Origin: an uncultured Burkholderiales bacterium
GTDB taxonomy: Bacteria > Pseudomonadota > Gammaproteobacteria > Burkholderiales > Burkholderiaceae_C
Assembly (NCBI GenBank): GCA_937891665.1
Contig: CALAGS010000014.1
Coordinates: forward strand, 1-39,669
Direction: 5' to 3'
Length of the DNA: 39,669 nucleotides
Part shown: positions 18,816 through 28,116 of the stretch, piece after piece
Position numbering within the stretch: position 1 is the stretch's first letter
Layout: each line of letters starts with the position of its first letter
The notes under the pieces: model-generated
The model's database searches: none
Told to the model about the DNA's origin: nothing
The model's input: the letters and a program-made list of their open reading frames with translations, nothing else
Made by a program: the position numbers and the translations under genes

Positions 18816-19664
18816 ATGCGTGAAAAAATAAGCTTGTATTTAGACCTCATTCGCTGGAATCGGCCTGCCGGCTGGCTCTTGTTGTTGTGGCCGACGCTAT
18901 CGGCTTTATGGGTCGCCTCGGGTGGTTTTCCAGGTTGGCATTTGCTCGCCGTCTTCACTTTAGGCACCATCCTCATGCGCAGTGCCGGGTGTTGTTTGAA
19001 CGATGTGGCAGACCGCGACTTTGACAAGCATGTCAAACGAACTGCAGAGCGGCCCGTCACCAGCGGCCGCATTGGTGTGAAAGAAGCCTTGCTGTTGGGT
19101 GCAGTGCTGGCACTCATCGCTTTTATGTTGGTGCTCACTTTGCGCACAGAAACCATCGCGTGGTCTTTTGTTGCCATGGCGGTGGCAGTGGCTTATCCCT
19201 ATGCCAAACGCTTTGTCGCCATGCCGCAAGCCGTGCTGGGCGTGGCATTCAGTTTCGGCATTCCCATGGCGTTTGCAGCGGTCACTGGCGAAGTGCCAAG
19301 CATCGCTTGGGCGCTGTTGCTTGGCAATTTGTTTTGGGTCTTGGCCTACGACACCGAGTACGCCATGGTCGACCGCGATGACGATTTGAAAATTGGCATG
19401 AAAACTTCTGCCATCACATTGGGCCAATGGGATGTGGCGGCTGTGATGTTTTTCTATGCCGCCTTTGTGGGCGTTTGGGGCGTGGTGCTACACGCACCCG
19501 ACAAGCCACTCTTGATGGCGGGTTTGGCTGCTGCTGCACTTCAAGCCGCTTGGCATTTTTGGCTGATCAAAGACCGATCACGAGACGGTTGCTTCAAAGC
19601 ATTTCGCTTGAACCACTGGGTGGGTTTTGCAGCCTTTGTGGGTGTGGCACTCAGCTACCTTTGA
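18816..19664 (+). CDS. ubiA: 4-hydroxybenzoate polyprenyltransferase
   Basis: A 282-residue inner-membrane prenyltransferase joining a polyprenyl chain to 4-hydroxybenzoate in ubiquinone synthesis. About eight or nine membrane segments. The two Asp-rich Mg-diphosphate motifs are NDVADRDFD (62-70) and [12 protein letters not shown] (about 179-190); [20 protein letters not shown] is the conserved N terminus ([12 protein letters not shown] typical). A TTG at 18792 would add 8 residues; the ATG at 18816 is preferred. It stands after recG-oxyR on the same strand. Confidence 0.95.
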   Translation: MREKISLYLDLIRWNRPAGWLLLLWPTLSALWVASGGFPGWHLLAVFTLGTILMRSAGCCLNDVADRDFDKHVKRTAERPVTSGRIGVKEALLLGAVLALIAFMLVLTLRTETIAWSFVAMAVAVAYPYAKRFVAMPQAVLGVAFSFGIPMAFAAVTGEVPSIAWALLLGNLFWVLAYDTEYAMVDRDDDLKIGMKTSAITLGQWDVAAVMFFYAAFVGVWGVVLHAPDKPLLMAGLAAAALQAAWHFWLIKDRSRDGCFKAFRLNHWVGFAAFVGVALSYL

Positions 19665-19671
19665 GCTAGCC

Positions 19672-19690
19672 CTGATCTATTCATGATCAG
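19672..19690. terminator. Small hairpin between convergent ubiA and proC
   Basis: CTGATC (19672-19677) and GATCAG (19685-19690) form a 6-bp stem with a 7-base loop, overlapping the proC stop codon. TCTTT follows on the plus strand, so weak termination of ubiA is possible. Confidence 0.35.
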
Positions 19691-20547
19691 TCTTTGCCAA
19701 ATTCATCACCCAACTCGGCCGCGCGTTTCTGGGCTGCCAACATGGCTTTCACAAAGGCTTCTTTCACATGGTCGTCGGCCATGGATGTGAGAGCCGCAAA
19801 CGTCGTGCCGCCTTTTGAAGTCACGCGCTGGCGCAGCACTTCAGGTGAGTCTGTAGATTGACGCGCCAAATGTGTGGCACCGCCAAAGGTGGCCTTGGCC
19901 AAGTGGTAGGCCTGTCCTTGGCTTAATCCCATTTGAACACCTGCCTCGGTCATGGCTTCTAAAAAATAAAACACATAAGCGGGCCCAGAACCCGAAAGCG
20001 CAGTGACCACATCCAAGTCGGATTCTTGTTTGACCCAAAGCCACTCGCCTGTGCTTTTTAGAACTTGTTCAACCAACTGCTTGTCTGTTGCCGAAACACC
20101 TGCACGGGAAAATAAACCCGTCATGCCTTGACCCACCAAGGCCGGCGTATTGGGCATGCTGCGCACCACGCGATCTGTTTGAAGCCAGCGCGCAATGCTT
20201 TCGCTTCGAATGCCAGCGGCCACCGATAAGTGAAGCGCCTTTTGTGTGAAAGCGGCTACGGGCAATGCCGCCTCTTTGAAAACTTGCGGCTTCACAGCCC
20301 AAACCACCAAATCTGCATGGTTCAAAGCAGCAGAGGCTGCTGAATGAGCGGAGGCGGCCGCATGTACTTCAACGCCAAATTCTGTTTGAAGTTTGGCGGC
20401 AGTATCTGCAAAGGGCTCAATCACGACCACTTGCTTTGGGGCAATGCCTTGTCGGATCAGGCCGCCCAAAATGGCGCTGGCCATGTTGCCGCCGCCAATG
20501 AAGGCCAAGCGCACTTTTTGAAAATCAATGTGAGTCGATGCAGTCAT
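19687..20547 (-). CDS. proC: Pyrroline-5-carboxylate reductase
   Basis: A 286-residue cytosolic enzyme for the last step of proline synthesis, NAD(P)H-dependent reduction of P5C. The Rossmann motif FIGGGNMASAILGG starts at about residue 17; VVWAVKPQ, SMPNTPALVGQGMTG and the C-terminal VTSKGGTTFAAL signature follow, with SGSGPAYVFYFLEAM in the dimerisation helices. Somewhat longer than E. coli ProC (269) because of a C-terminal tail. It stands alone, diverging from glpK across 129 bases. Confidence 0.96.
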   Translation of the reverse strand: MTASTHIDFQKVRLAFIGGGNMASAILGGLIRQGIAPKQVVVIEPFADTAAKLQTEFGVEVHAAASAHSAASAALNHADLVVWAVKPQVFKEAALPVAAFTQKALHLSVAAGIRSESIARWLQTDRVVRSMPNTPALVGQGMTGLFSRAGVSATDKQLVEQVLKSTGEWLWVKQESDLDVVTALSGSGPAYVFYFLEAMTEAGVQMGLSQGQAYHLAKATFGGATHLARQSTDSPEVLRQRVTSKGGTTFAALTSMADDHVKEAFVKAMLAAQKRAAELGDEFGKD

Positions 20548-20676
20548 GAATCATTCTCGAAATAGAGGTGTTGCCATTGCACAAAGACGGCCAAAGTTTG
20601 AATTATTTTGTCTGATTCGGCCAATTGGTCTTATTGTCTCTTTTTCGGAGCACCGCTTTCGGTTAATCTTCCAGCC

Positions 20677-22197
20677 ATGAAGTACATCCTTGCACTTGAC
20701 CAAGGCACCACCAGTTCTAGGGCGGTGTTGTTCAACCGCAATGGCCAGCCTGTTGCTACCGCTCAACAAGAGTTCACACAGTATTTTCCTCAACCAGGAT
20801 GGGTTGAGCACGACGCGCTTGAAATTTGGCAATCGCAAAAAAATGTCATGCAAGAAGTGCTGCAAAAGGCGAGGGTATCTGCCTCTCAAATACAGAGCAT
20901 TGGCATCACCAACCAACGCGAAACAAGCGTGATTTGGGACCGCAGAACGGGCCAGCCCATTGCACCGGCCATTGTTTGGCAAGATCGCAGAACGGCTGGG
21001 CTTTGTGACAAGCTTAAAAGCCAAGGTGCGGCCGCTGGCATTCAAAAGAAAACAGGTTTGGTTCTAGATGCCTATTTTTCTGCCACCAAAATTGCCTGGT
21101 TGCTCGACCATGTGAGGGGCGCTAGGCGTCTGGCAGAACAGGGACATTTGGCGTTTGGCACCATCGACACATGGCTCATTTGGCAACTCACGGGGGGCCG
21201 GGTGCATGTCACCGATCCTAGCAACGCGTCGCGAACCATGTTGTTCAATTTGCATACCCAAGCTTGGGATGCCAGTTTGCTCAAGCAATTCAACACCCCC
21301 TTTTCTATCTTGCCGCAAGTGGTGCCAAGCAGCGGCGTGTTGGCCGAAACGGATGCGCATCTTTTGGGTGTATCTGTGCCCATTGCAGGCTTGGCTGGCG
21401 ATCAACAAGCCGCTACCTTTGGCCAAGCTTGTTTTGCACCAGGCATGGCCAAGAACACCTATGGCACAGGCTGCTTCATGCTCATGAACACGGGCCATGT
21501 GCCGGTTCAAAGCGGCAATCAATTGCTCACCACAGTGGCGTGGCAAGGCCCCCAAGCGCTTGCAAATGCTTGGCATTCAACCGCTTATGCGTTGGAGGGC
21601 TCTGTGTTCATGGCCGGTGCCACGGTGCAATGGCTGCGCGATGGTTTGCAAATCATTCAAAAAGCCAGCGACGTAGAAGCGTTGGCAGCCAGCGTACCCA
21701 ACACGGACGATGTTTATTTGGTACCCGCTTTTGCAGGCTTGGGCGCACCCGATTGGGACGGCCAAGCGCGTGGCACTTTGGTGGGCATGACGCGCGGCAC
21801 TACAAAAGCGCACATTGCGCGTGCCGCCTTAGAGGCCATCGCTTGGCAAGTGGCCGATGTGTTTTTGGCCATGTCCAAAGACAGTGGCTTGGCATTGACC
21901 GAACTGCGCGTCGATGGGGGTGCCAGCCAAAACAATTTGCTGATGCAAATGCAGGCAGATGCATTGGGCGTACCGGTAGTTCGCGCCAGCGTCACAGAGA
22001 CCACTGCATTGGGCGCAGCCTACTTGGCGGGGTTGGCCACTGGGTTTTGGTCGGGCGCCGATGAAATCACAGCCCAATGGTCGATCGATCGAAAGTTTGT
22101 GCCGCAAACCACTGCGCGGGCCATTCAAGCCAGACAATCAGGCCATGCTCGTTGGCGAGAGGCGGTTAGCCGTTCGCGTTCTTGGGCTCAAGATTGA
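20677..22197 (+). CDS. glpK: Glycerol kinase
   Basis: A 506-residue FGGY-family kinase making sn-glycerol-3-phosphate from glycerol. N-terminal [15 protein letters not shown] phosphate loop, [44 protein letters not shown] and the C-terminal [13 protein letters not shown] nucleotide site are all present. The frame is open to 20608 but homology begins at the ATG at 20677. The gap before it holds the palindrome CCAATTGG at 20621-20628, a possible regulator site. glpD follows after 7 bases. No glycerol facilitator or glp repressor gene is adjacent. Confidence 0.97.
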   Translation: MKYILALDQGTTSSRAVLFNRNGQPVATAQQEFTQYFPQPGWVEHDALEIWQSQKNVMQEVLQKARVSASQIQSIGITNQRETSVIWDRRTGQPIAPAIVWQDRRTAGLCDKLKSQGAAAGIQKKTGLVLDAYFSATKIAWLLDHVRGARRLAEQGHLAFGTIDTWLIWQLTGGRVHVTDPSNASRTMLFNLHTQAWDASLLKQFNTPFSILPQVVPSSGVLAETDAHLLGVSVPIAGLAGDQQAATFGQACFAPGMAKNTYGTGCFMLMNTGHVPVQSGNQLLTTVAWQGPQALANAWHSTAYALEGSVFMAGATVQWLRDGLQIIQKASDVEALAASVPNTDDVYLVPAFAGLGAPDWDGQARGTLVGMTRGTTKAHIARAALEAIAWQVADVFLAMSKDSGLALTELRVDGGASQNNLLMQMQADALGVPVVRASVTETTALGAAYLAGLATGFWSGADEITAQWSIDRKFVPQTTARAIQARQSGHARWREAVSRSRSWAQD

Positions 22198-22204
22198 AGA
22201 TGGT

Positions 22205-23782
22205 ATGACCCCTTTGTTGACAGACAGGGCGCAGTTGCTTGCGCAATTAGACGCCGTGCAAGAGTTTGACATCGCCATCATTGGTGGCGGTGCAACGGGC
22301 CTGGGCGTTGCCGTCGATGCGGCCGTCCGGGGCTTGAAAGTGGTGCTTTTAGAGGGCCATGACTTTGCCAAAGGCACCTCGTCACGGTCGACCAAATTGG
22401 TTCATGGCGGTGTGCGTTATTTGGCGCAGGGCCATTTGCCTTTGGTCTGGGAAGCCCTGCGGGAGCGTCAACATTTGCTCTCGAATGCGCCCCACTTGGT
22501 CAAACCCATGCCCTTTGTGATGCCCGCTTATCGGCGAAAAGACCATCTGTTTTATGGCTTAGGTTTGAAGCTTTATGACTTTTTAGCAGGTCCGGCCCGG
22601 CTCGGGCCCACCCGTTTGTTAAGTCATGCAGAAACTTTGCTGGCGCTGCCGGGCGTCAGGCTGACAAATTTGGTGGGAGGCGTTGAGTATTGGGATGCCC
22701 AATTTGACGATGCCCGCTTAGCCTTGGCCTTGGCGCGAACAGCAGCATCTCATGGGGCGCTCGTGCTGAACCACATGCCCGTCACAGGCCTTCTGACGGA
22801 GTATCCTGCGGGCCGCATCAAAGGTCTGACCTGCCAAGACACAGAGACCGGCCAAGAGCGCAGCATCAAAGCCCGTTGTGTGGTCAATGCCACGGGCGTC
22901 TGGGTTGATCAAATTGAGGCCATGCTGCACTCCAAACCTGGCAATGCCAAAGATGCCAAATTGCCACATGCGGTCAGGCCCAGCCAGGGTGTTCATCTGG
23001 TGGTCGATGCCTCCTTTTGGCCAGGTTCATCGGCCTTGTTGGTGCCGCGCACCCAAGACGGCCGCGTTTTATTTGCAGTGCCATGGCAAGGCAAAGTGTT
23101 GTTGGGCACCACCGATACACCCAGACCCCAAGTAGATTGGGAGCCAAAGGCGCTTGATTCTGAAATTGACCAAATCTTGCAAGAAGCCGCCAAATACCTG
23201 GTCAAAGTGCCATTGCGCTCGGACGTCACCAGCGTGTGGGCGGGGCTTCGGCCCTTAGCGCGCACCGATGAAAAATCAAACGAACAAGGCGCCACACAAA
23301 ACGTCAGCCGGGAGCACACCGTCAAAGTGGCATCCAATGGCCTTGTCAGCGTCACAGGCGGAAAGTGGACCACTTACCGGGCCATGGCGGCCGACGTGAT
23401 GCAAGCCATTCGCAAGGCGCAACTCGTCTCTTTGACCTCTGAAGACGTGACGCTTGATACCAAGATGTCGAGCGCTACGGCTTCAGCTAGCCCCTACGGT
23501 ACAGATGCCGAACTGTTGGCAAGCTTGCCGGGCGCAGACCTCGGCTTGGGCCCTGTGCCCAGTCACCAATTGAGTGAGGCCATGGTGCGCTTTGCGGCGC
23601 GCTATGAATATGCGCGCACCGTGGAGGATGTCTTGGCCCGTCGAAACCGCTTGCTGTTTTTAGATGCCAGCGCCGCACTGGCCGCGGCCCCCCAGGTGGC
23701 AGAAATTTTGAGCAGCGAAACGGGTGTCTCGCCGCAATTAGAGGCGTTTGAGGGCTTGGCCAAGTCTTATCAAATGCCCTAA
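22205..23782 (+). CDS. glpD: Aerobic glycerol-3-phosphate dehydrogenase
   Basis: A 525-residue peripheral membrane flavoprotein that oxidises glycerol-3-phosphate to dihydroxyacetone phosphate and passes electrons to quinone. FAD dinucleotide motif IIGGGATGLG (25-34), then SRSTKLVHGGVRYL, RPSQGVHLVVD, GKVLLGTTDTP and TGGKWTTYR, all GlpD signatures, with a C-terminal helical cap (RYEYARTVEDVLARRNRLLF). The frame is open back to 22061 inside glpK; the ATG at 22205 aligns with the family. It forms glpK-glpD, giving the full path from glycerol to glycolysis. No clear terminator separates it from the ribosomal promoter 36 bases on. Confidence 0.96.
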   Translation: MTPLLTDRAQLLAQLDAVQEFDIAIIGGGATGLGVAVDAAVRGLKVVLLEGHDFAKGTSSRSTKLVHGGVRYLAQGHLPLVWEALRERQHLLSNAPHLVKPMPFVMPAYRRKDHLFYGLGLKLYDFLAGPARLGPTRLLSHAETLLALPGVRLTNLVGGVEYWDAQFDDARLALALARTAASHGALVLNHMPVTGLLTEYPAGRIKGLTCQDTETGQERSIKARCVVNATGVWVDQIEAMLHSKPGNAKDAKLPHAVRPSQGVHLVVDASFWPGSSALLVPRTQDGRVLFAVPWQGKVLLGTTDTPRPQVDWEPKALDSEIDQILQEAAKYLVKVPLRSDVTSVWAGLRPLARTDEKSNEQGATQNVSREHTVKVASNGLVSVTGGKWTTYRAMAADVMQAIRKAQLVSLTSEDVTLDTKMSSATASASPYGTDAELLASLPGADLGLGPVPSHQLSEAMVRFAARYEYARTVEDVLARRNRLLFLDASAALAAAPQVAEILSSETGVSPQLEAFEGLAKSYQMP

Positions 23783-23817
23783 ATTCAGATTTCTTTGACT
23801 TTTTCGAGCCAACGGTG

Positions 23818-23845
23818 TTGACAGAGCCCGAAAATGTTGTAATAT
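23818..23845 (+). promoter_or_regulatory. Sigma-70 promoter of the spc ribosomal operon
   Basis: A consensus TTGACA (23818-23823), a 16-base spacer and TAATAT (23840-23845). Transcription would start near 23852 at a GC-rich segment, which suits growth-rate and ppGpp control. It is the only strong promoter-like element ahead of rplN. Confidence 0.7.
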
Positions 23846-23851
23846 CGCGGG

Positions 23852-24019
23852 CTTCGCTTGTAAAAAAGCGGAGTTATCTACCCAAACAAAAGCGCTGCGA
23901 GTGGTTCGCGGTGTGGATGACGGGTCCAAGACTGATCTTGGTACTTCAAGTGAACACGCTTTAATTTTTAAGGTGCTGATTGCTGGGGGTGCACAAGGTG
24001 CAAGTTGGGAAATATTGAA
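23852..24019 (+). promoter_or_regulatory. Long 5' leader of the spc operon with two hairpins
   Basis: About 168 untranslated bases before rplN. One stem pairs CTGCGA (23895-23900) with TCGCGG (23906-23911) and can extend with G-T pairs. A second is CCAAGA-CTGA-TCTTGG (23926-23941). Such a leader could bind a ribosomal protein, but I recognise no known binding-site consensus. No good ORF lies within it. Confidence 0.4.
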
Positions 24020-24388
24020 ATGATTCAGACAGAAACTCGGTTGGATGTTGCCGACAACACCGGCGCTAAGTCCGTCCTTTGCATCAAGGTGCTGGGCGGC
24101 TCTAAGCGTCGTTACGCCAGTGTTGGCGACATTATCAAAGTGAGCATCAAAGAAGCTGCGCCCCGTGGCCGCGTCAAAAAAGGCGAGGTTTACAGTGCTG
24201 TGGTCGTTCGAACAGCCAAGGGCATTCGCCGTGGCGATGGCTCACTCGTTAAATTCGATGGCAATGCAGCAGTTTTGCTGAATGCCAAGTTGGAGCCTAT
24301 TGGCACCCGCATCTTCGGCCCAGTCACGCGTGAATTGCGTACTGAGAAGTTCATGAAGATCGTGTCCTTGGCACCTGAAGTTCTTTAA
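24020..24388 (+). CDS. rplN: 50S ribosomal protein L14
   Basis: 122 residues (E. coli 123). Starts [17 protein letters not shown] and keeps the central [23 protein letters not shown] signature of L14 (GRVKKGEVY) and the C-terminal [15 protein letters not shown]14 lies at the subunit interface and contacts 16S rRNA and silencing factor RsfS. It is the first gene of the unit. An ATG at 24005 is in frame but adds five non-homologous residues; the ribosome-binding site is weak (GGGAAAT). Confidence 0.97.
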   Translation: MIQTETRLDVADNTGAKSVLCIKVLGGSKRRYASVGDIIKVSIKEAAPRGRVKKGEVYSAVVVRTAKGIRRGDGSLVKFDGNAAVLLNAKLEPIGTRIFGPVTRELRTEKFMKIVSLAPEVL

Positions 24389-24397
24389 GGACAAGCC

Positions 24398-24718
24398 ATG
24401 AACAAGATTCGCAAAGGTGATCAAGTGATCGTCATCGCCGGTCGTGACAAAGGCAAGCGCGGCACCGTGTCGCTCCGTGCCGATGACTCGCACGTGGTGG
24501 TTGACGGCATCAACATGGTTAAAAAGCATGCCAAGCCAAACCCTATGAAGGGCACCAATGGCGGCATTATCGAAAAGACCATGCCTATCCATCAGTCCAA
24601 TATCGCTGTTTTCAACAGCGCTACTGGCAAGGCTGATCGTGTAGGTGTGAAGTTGTCAGCCGATGGCAAACGCGTTCGCGTTTACAAGTCCAGCGGCGAA
24701 GAAATCAAGGTGGCATAA
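24398..24718 (+). CDS. rplX: 50S ribosomal protein L24
   Basis: 106 residues (E. coli 104). KOW motif near the start ([19 protein letters not shown]), then [25 protein letters not shown] (KPNP and IHQSN typical). L24 initiates assembly of the large subunit on the 5' domain of 23S rRNA. AAGGA lies 8 bases before the ATG, and 9 bases separate it from rplN. Confidence 0.97.
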   Translation: MNKIRKGDQVIVIAGRDKGKRGTVSLRADDSHVVVDGINMVKKHAKPNPMKGTNGGIIEKTMPIHQSNIAVFNSATGKADRVGVKLSADGKRVRVYKSSGEEIKVA

Positions 24719-24720
24719 AC

Positions 24721-25260
24721 ATGGCACGTCTACAACAACAATTCCGCGAAAAAATTGCCCCCGAACTGATGACCAAGTTTGGTTACAAGTCGGTCATGCA
24801 AGTTCCGCGCATCACCAAAATCACACTCAACATGGGTGTGAGCGAAGCCGTCGCAGACAAAAAAGTCATGGACAACGCTGTCAGTGACCTCACTAAAATT
24901 GCTGGTCAAAAGCCAGTCGTTACCAAGGCCAAAAAGCCAATCGCTGGTTTCAAAATCCGCGAAGGCCAAGCCATTGGTTGCATGGTCACATTGCGTGGCG
25001 TGCAAATGTATGAATTTCTCGATCGCTTCGTCACCGTGGCTTTGCCCCGCGTGCGTGACTTCCGTGGTATCTCTGGCCGTGCTTTTGACGGTCGTGGCAA
25101 CTACAACGTCGGCGTGAAAGAGCAAATCATTTTCCCTGAAATTGAGTACGACAAGGTTGACGCTTTGCGCGGTCTCAATATCAGCATCACCACGACGGCC
25201 AAGACCGACGACGAGTGCAAAGCATTGCTCGCCGGCTTCCGTTTCCCGTTCAAGAACTGA
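24721..25260 (+). CDS. rplE: 50S ribosomal protein L5
   Basis: 179 residues, the same length as E. coli L5. [37 protein letters not shown] and the C-terminal [25 protein letters not shown] are characteristic. It binds 5S rRNA with L18 and contacts tRNA in the P site. Only 2 bases separate it from rplX and no strong ribosome-binding site is visible, so translation is probably coupled. Confidence 0.97.
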   Translation: MARLQQQFREKIAPELMTKFGYKSVMQVPRITKITLNMGVSEAVADKKVMDNAVSDLTKIAGQKPVVTKAKKPIAGFKIREGQAIGCMVTLRGVQMYEFLDRFVTVALPRVRDFRGISGRAFDGRGNYNVGVKEQIIFPEIEYDKVDALRGLNISITTTAKTDDECKALLAGFRFPFKN

Positions 25261-25268
25261 GGTGGCAC

Positions 25269-25574
25269 GTGGCTAAAGTAGCATTGATCGAGCGCGAGCT
25301 CAAAAGAGATAGATTGGTAGCCAAGTACGCGGCTAAACACGCGGAATTGAAAGCCATCTCACAAGACATGAAGCGCAGCGATGAAGAGCGTGCAGCAGCC
25401 CGTTTGGGCCTGCAAAAGCTTCCCCGCAACGCAAACCCCACACGCCAACGTAACCGCTGTGCCATCACTGGCCGCCCACGTGGTACGTTCCGTCAATTTG
25501 GCCTCGGCCGCGCCAAAATTCGTGAATTAGCCTTCCAAGGCAACATTCCCGGCGTGACCAAAGCCAGCTGGTAA
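25269..25574 (+). CDS. rpsN: 30S ribosomal protein S14
   Basis: 101 residues, the long zinc-free form as in E. coli. Starts at a GTG (25269) with GAGGTG just before it; the protein then reads [44 protein letters not shown] is the S14 signature (CAITGRPRG; only one Cys, so no zinc ribbon). The frame is open to 25215 inside rplE but that extension is not homologous. Role in 30S head assembly. Confidence 0.96.
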   Translation: MAKVALIERELKRDRLVAKYAAKHAELKAISQDMKRSDEERAAARLGLQKLPRNANPTRQRNRCAITGRPRGTFRQFGLGRAKIRELAFQGNIPGVTKASW

Positions 25575-25591
25575 TCGGCAGGAGATACAAC

Positions 25592-25987
25592 ATGAGCATG
25601 AGTGATCCCATTGCCGACTTGCTGACTCGCATCCGCAACGCCCAAATGGTGGCCAAGGCCTCCGTTTCAATTCCCTCTTCCAAAGTGAAGGTGGCCATTG
25701 CCCAGGTGCTGAAAGATGAAGGTTACATTGACGGCTTCCAAGTCAAAACAGAGGGCGGCAAGTCCGAACTCTCCATTGCCCTGAAGTACTACGCAGGTCG
25801 CCCTGTGATTGAGCGCATTGAGCGCGTCAGTCGCCCTGGCCTTCGCGTTTACAAAGGCCGCGATGCCATTCCACAAGTCCTCAACGGTTTGGGCGTGGCC
25901 ATCATCACCACCCCCCAAGGCGTGATGACAGATCGCAAAGCGCGCGCAGCCGGTGTCGGTGGCGAAGTTCTTTGCTACGTCGCTTAA
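25592..25987 (+). CDS. rpsH: 30S ribosomal protein S8
   Basis: 131 residues (E. coli 130). [16 protein letters not shown] at the start and the C-terminal [22 protein letters not shown] signature. S8 binds helix 21 of 16S rRNA and in E. coli represses the spc operon by binding at the rplE start. AGGAG lies 9 bases before the first ATG; a second ATG two codons later (25598) is equally close to homologues. Confidence 0.97.
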   Translation: MSMSDPIADLLTRIRNAQMVAKASVSIPSSKVKVAIAQVLKDEGYIDGFQVKTEGGKSELSIALKYYAGRPVIERIERVSRPGLRVYKGRDAIPQVLNGLGVAIITTPQGVMTDRKARAAGVGGEVLCYVA

Positions 25988-26004
25988 GCGCAGGAGACTA
26001 GAAA

Positions 26005-26538
26005 ATGTCCCGAGTCGGAAAAATGCCTGTGACCATCCCCGCTGGTGTGGATGTGTCCATCAAAGAAGACCAAATCAGTGTCAAAGGAACTGGCGGCACA
26101 CTTGCCACCGCTTCTAGCCTGTTGGTCAAAGTCAACAATGACAACGGTAAGATGACCTTCATTCCGGTCAACGAATCCCGTGAAGCCAATGCCATGAGCG
26201 GCACCATGCGTCAGCTGGTGAACAACATGGTCACTGGCGTTACCAAAGGCTTTGAGAAAAAGCTCATGCTGGTCGGCGTGGGTTACAAAGCTGCTGCCCA
26301 AGGCAACAAATTAAATTTGGCTGTGGGTTATTCGCACCCTGTCAACATTGACATGCCTGTTGGCATCAAAGTGGAAACACCTGCGCCAACCGAAATCATC
26401 ATCAAAGGCGCTGACCGCCAACGTGTTGGTCAGATCGCTGCTGAGATCCGTGCTGTTCGTCCTCCCGAGCCTTACAAGGGCAAGGGCATCCGTTATTCGG
26501 ATGAGAAGATCACGATCAAAGAGACTAAGAAGAAATAA
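26005..26538 (+). CDS. rplF: 50S ribosomal protein L6
   Basis: 177 residues, same as E. coli. [16 protein letters not shown] at the start, two similar alpha/beta domains, and the C-terminal [19 protein letters not shown] (GKGIRY typical). L6 sits near the sarcin-ricin loop. AGGAG precedes the ATG. Confidence 0.97.
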   Translation: MSRVGKMPVTIPAGVDVSIKEDQISVKGTGGTLATASSLLVKVNNDNGKMTFIPVNESREANAMSGTMRQLVNNMVTGVTKGFEKKLMLVGVGYKAAAQGNKLNLAVGYSHPVNIDMPVGIKVETPAPTEIIIKGADRQRVGQIAAEIRAVRPPEPYKGKGIRYSDEKITIKETKKK

Positions 26539-26549
26539 GGAGCTGCATC

Positions 26550-26915
26550 ATGTTGACCAAAAAAGAGCAGCGTCTGCGTCGTGCACGCCAAACCCGCATC
26601 CGCATTGCACAGCAAGGCGTGGCACGTTTGACCGTGAACCGTACCAATCTTCACATTTATGCCAGCGTCGTTTCAGGCGACGGCAGCAAAGTGTTGGCCA
26701 GTGCTTCCACAGCCGAAGCCGATGTTCGCAAAGAACTCGGCGCTTCCGGCAAGGGTGGCAATGCCAATGCAGCCCAACTGATCGGCAAGCGCATCGCTGA
26801 AAAAGCGAAAGCTGCTGGTGTTGAAAAAGTGGCTTTTGACCGCGCAGGTTTTGCATTCCACGGTCGTGTCAAAGCTTTGGCTGAAGCCGCTCGCGAAGCT
26901 GGCTTGCAGTTCTAA
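26550..26915 (+). CDS. rplR: 50S ribosomal protein L18
   Basis: 121 residues (E. coli 117). Basic N terminus ([13 protein letters not shown]), [15 protein letters not shown] and the C-terminal [21 protein letters not shown] signature. Binds 5S rRNA with L5. AAGGAG lies 8 bases before the ATG. Confidence 0.97.
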   Translation: MLTKKEQRLRRARQTRIRIAQQGVARLTVNRTNLHIYASVVSGDGSKVLASASTAEADVRKELGASGKGGNANAAQLIGKRIAEKAKAAGVEKVAFDRAGFAFHGRVKALAEAAREAGLQF

Positions 26916-26933
26916 ACGGATCGGAAATTACAA

Positions 26934-27452
26934 ATGGCTAAGTTTCAGGCAAAAGCACAAGGTGACGGTCCAGAAGACGGTCTCCGCGAAAAAATGATCG
27001 CGGTCAACCGCGTTACCAAGGTTGTGAAGGGTGGACGTATTTTGGCGTTCGCAGCACTCACAGTCGTGGGCGATGGCGATGGCAAAGTGGGCATGGGCAA
27101 GGGCAAATCAAAAGAAGTGCCAGCTGCTGTTCAAAAAGCCATGGAAGAGGCGCGTCGCAACTTGCTCAAAGTGTCGCTCAAAAACGGCACCATTCATCAC
27201 ACCGTTTACGGTCACCACGGTGCAGCCCGCGTCTTCATGGCGCCCGCTCCCAAGGGTACTGGCATCATTGCTGGCGGCCCCATGCGTGCTGTTTTCGAAG
27301 TGATGGGCATCACTGACATCGTGGCCAAAAGCCATGGTTCGTCAAATCCTTACAACATGGTTCGCGCTACTTTGGACGCATTGACTCAATGCACAACGGC
27401 ATACGAAATTGCCTCCAAGCGTGGCAAGAGCGTTGAAGACATCTTCGCTTAA
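26934..27452 (+). CDS. rpsE: 30S ribosomal protein S5
   Basis: 172 residues (E. coli 167). [19 protein letters not shown] is the N-terminal S5 signature ([12 protein letters not shown]), followed by [17 protein letters not shown] and [12 protein letters not shown] in the C-terminal domain. S5 governs decoding accuracy with S4; the loop where spectinomycin resistance changes occur (VTKVVKGGR) looks wild-type. Confidence 0.97.
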   Translation: MAKFQAKAQGDGPEDGLREKMIAVNRVTKVVKGGRILAFAALTVVGDGDGKVGMGKGKSKEVPAAVQKAMEEARRNLLKVSLKNGTIHHTVYGHHGAARVFMAPAPKGTGIIAGGPMRAVFEVMGITDIVAKSHGSSNPYNMVRATLDALTQCTTAYEIASKRGKSVEDIFA

Positions 27453-27469
27453 ACCAAAAAGGCAACAAG

Positions 27470-27655
27470 ATGACAACACAACAACAAACCGTCAAGGTCC
27501 AACTGGTTCGCAGCCCTATTGGCTGCAAACAAGACCACCGCGACACCGTTCGTGGTCTGGGCTTGCGCAAGCTCAACAGCGTCAGCGAATTAGAAGACAC
27601 ACCTTCTGTTCGCGGCATGATCAACAAGATCAGCTATCTGGTCAAAGTTCTCTGA
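27470..27655 (+). CDS. rpmD: 50S ribosomal protein L30
   Basis: 61 residues (E. coli 59). [25 protein letters not shown] matches the family (SPIGC, RGLGL), ending [14 protein letters not shown]. Small surface protein of the large subunit. AAGG precedes the ATG; 10 bases separate it from rplO. Confidence 0.96.
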   Translation: MTTQQQTVKVQLVRSPIGCKQDHRDTVRGLGLRKLNSVSELEDTPSVRGMINKISYLVKVL

Positions 27656-27665
27656 GGTAATTCTG

Positions 27666-28097
27666 ATGGAACTCAATACTATTAAACCTGCAGCTGGCGC
27701 TAAACACGCCAAGCGTCGCGTTGGTCGTGGCATTGGCTCTGGCTTGGGTAAAACCGCCGGCCGTGGTCACAAAGGTCAAAAATCCCGTTCAGGCGGCTAC
27801 CACAAAGTGGGTTTTGAAGGCGGTCAAATGCCTTTGCAACGCCGTCTGCCAAAGCGTGGCTTCAAGTCGCATCTCTTGAAGTTCAATGCTGAAGTCACAC
27901 TCACAGCCCTCGAGAAACTCGGCTTGCCCGAAGTTGATTTATTGACACTCAAGCAAGCTGGCCTGGTGGGCGAGTTGGCCAAAGTGGTCAAGGTTGTTAA
28001 AACAGGCGCGTTAACCAAAGCAGTCAAATTGACAGGCATTGGCGCAACAGCAGGTGCTAAAGCAGTCATTGAAGCTGCTGGCGGCTCCTTGGCCTAA
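27666..28097 (+). CDS. rplO: 50S ribosomal protein L15
   Basis: 143 residues (E. coli 144). [20 protein letters not shown] (start), [21 protein letters not shown] in the extended Gly/Arg-rich N terminus ([11 protein letters not shown] diagnostic) and [19 protein letters not shown] late-assembling large-subunit protein. TGAGGTAA precedes the ATG and overlaps the rpmD stop. Confidence 0.97.
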   Translation: MELNTIKPAAGAKHAKRRVGRGIGSGLGKTAGRGHKGQKSRSGGYHKVGFEGGQMPLQRRLPKRGFKSHLLKFNAEVTLTALEKLGLPEVDLLTLKQAGLVGELAKVVKVVKTGALTKAVKLTGIGATAGAKAVIEAAGGSLA

Positions 28098-28116
28098 TTG
28101 AACAGAAAGACAAGCA

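Noticed and set aside
20621..20628. CCAATTGG palindrome upstream of glpK as a repressor operator
   Set aside because: An 8-bp palindrome alone is too common, and no glp regulator is encoded nearby, so I mention it only under glpK.
21264..22064. Plus-strand open frame of 266 codons inside glpK
   Set aside because: Out-of-frame shadow of glpK; Arg/Cys/His-rich and without homology.
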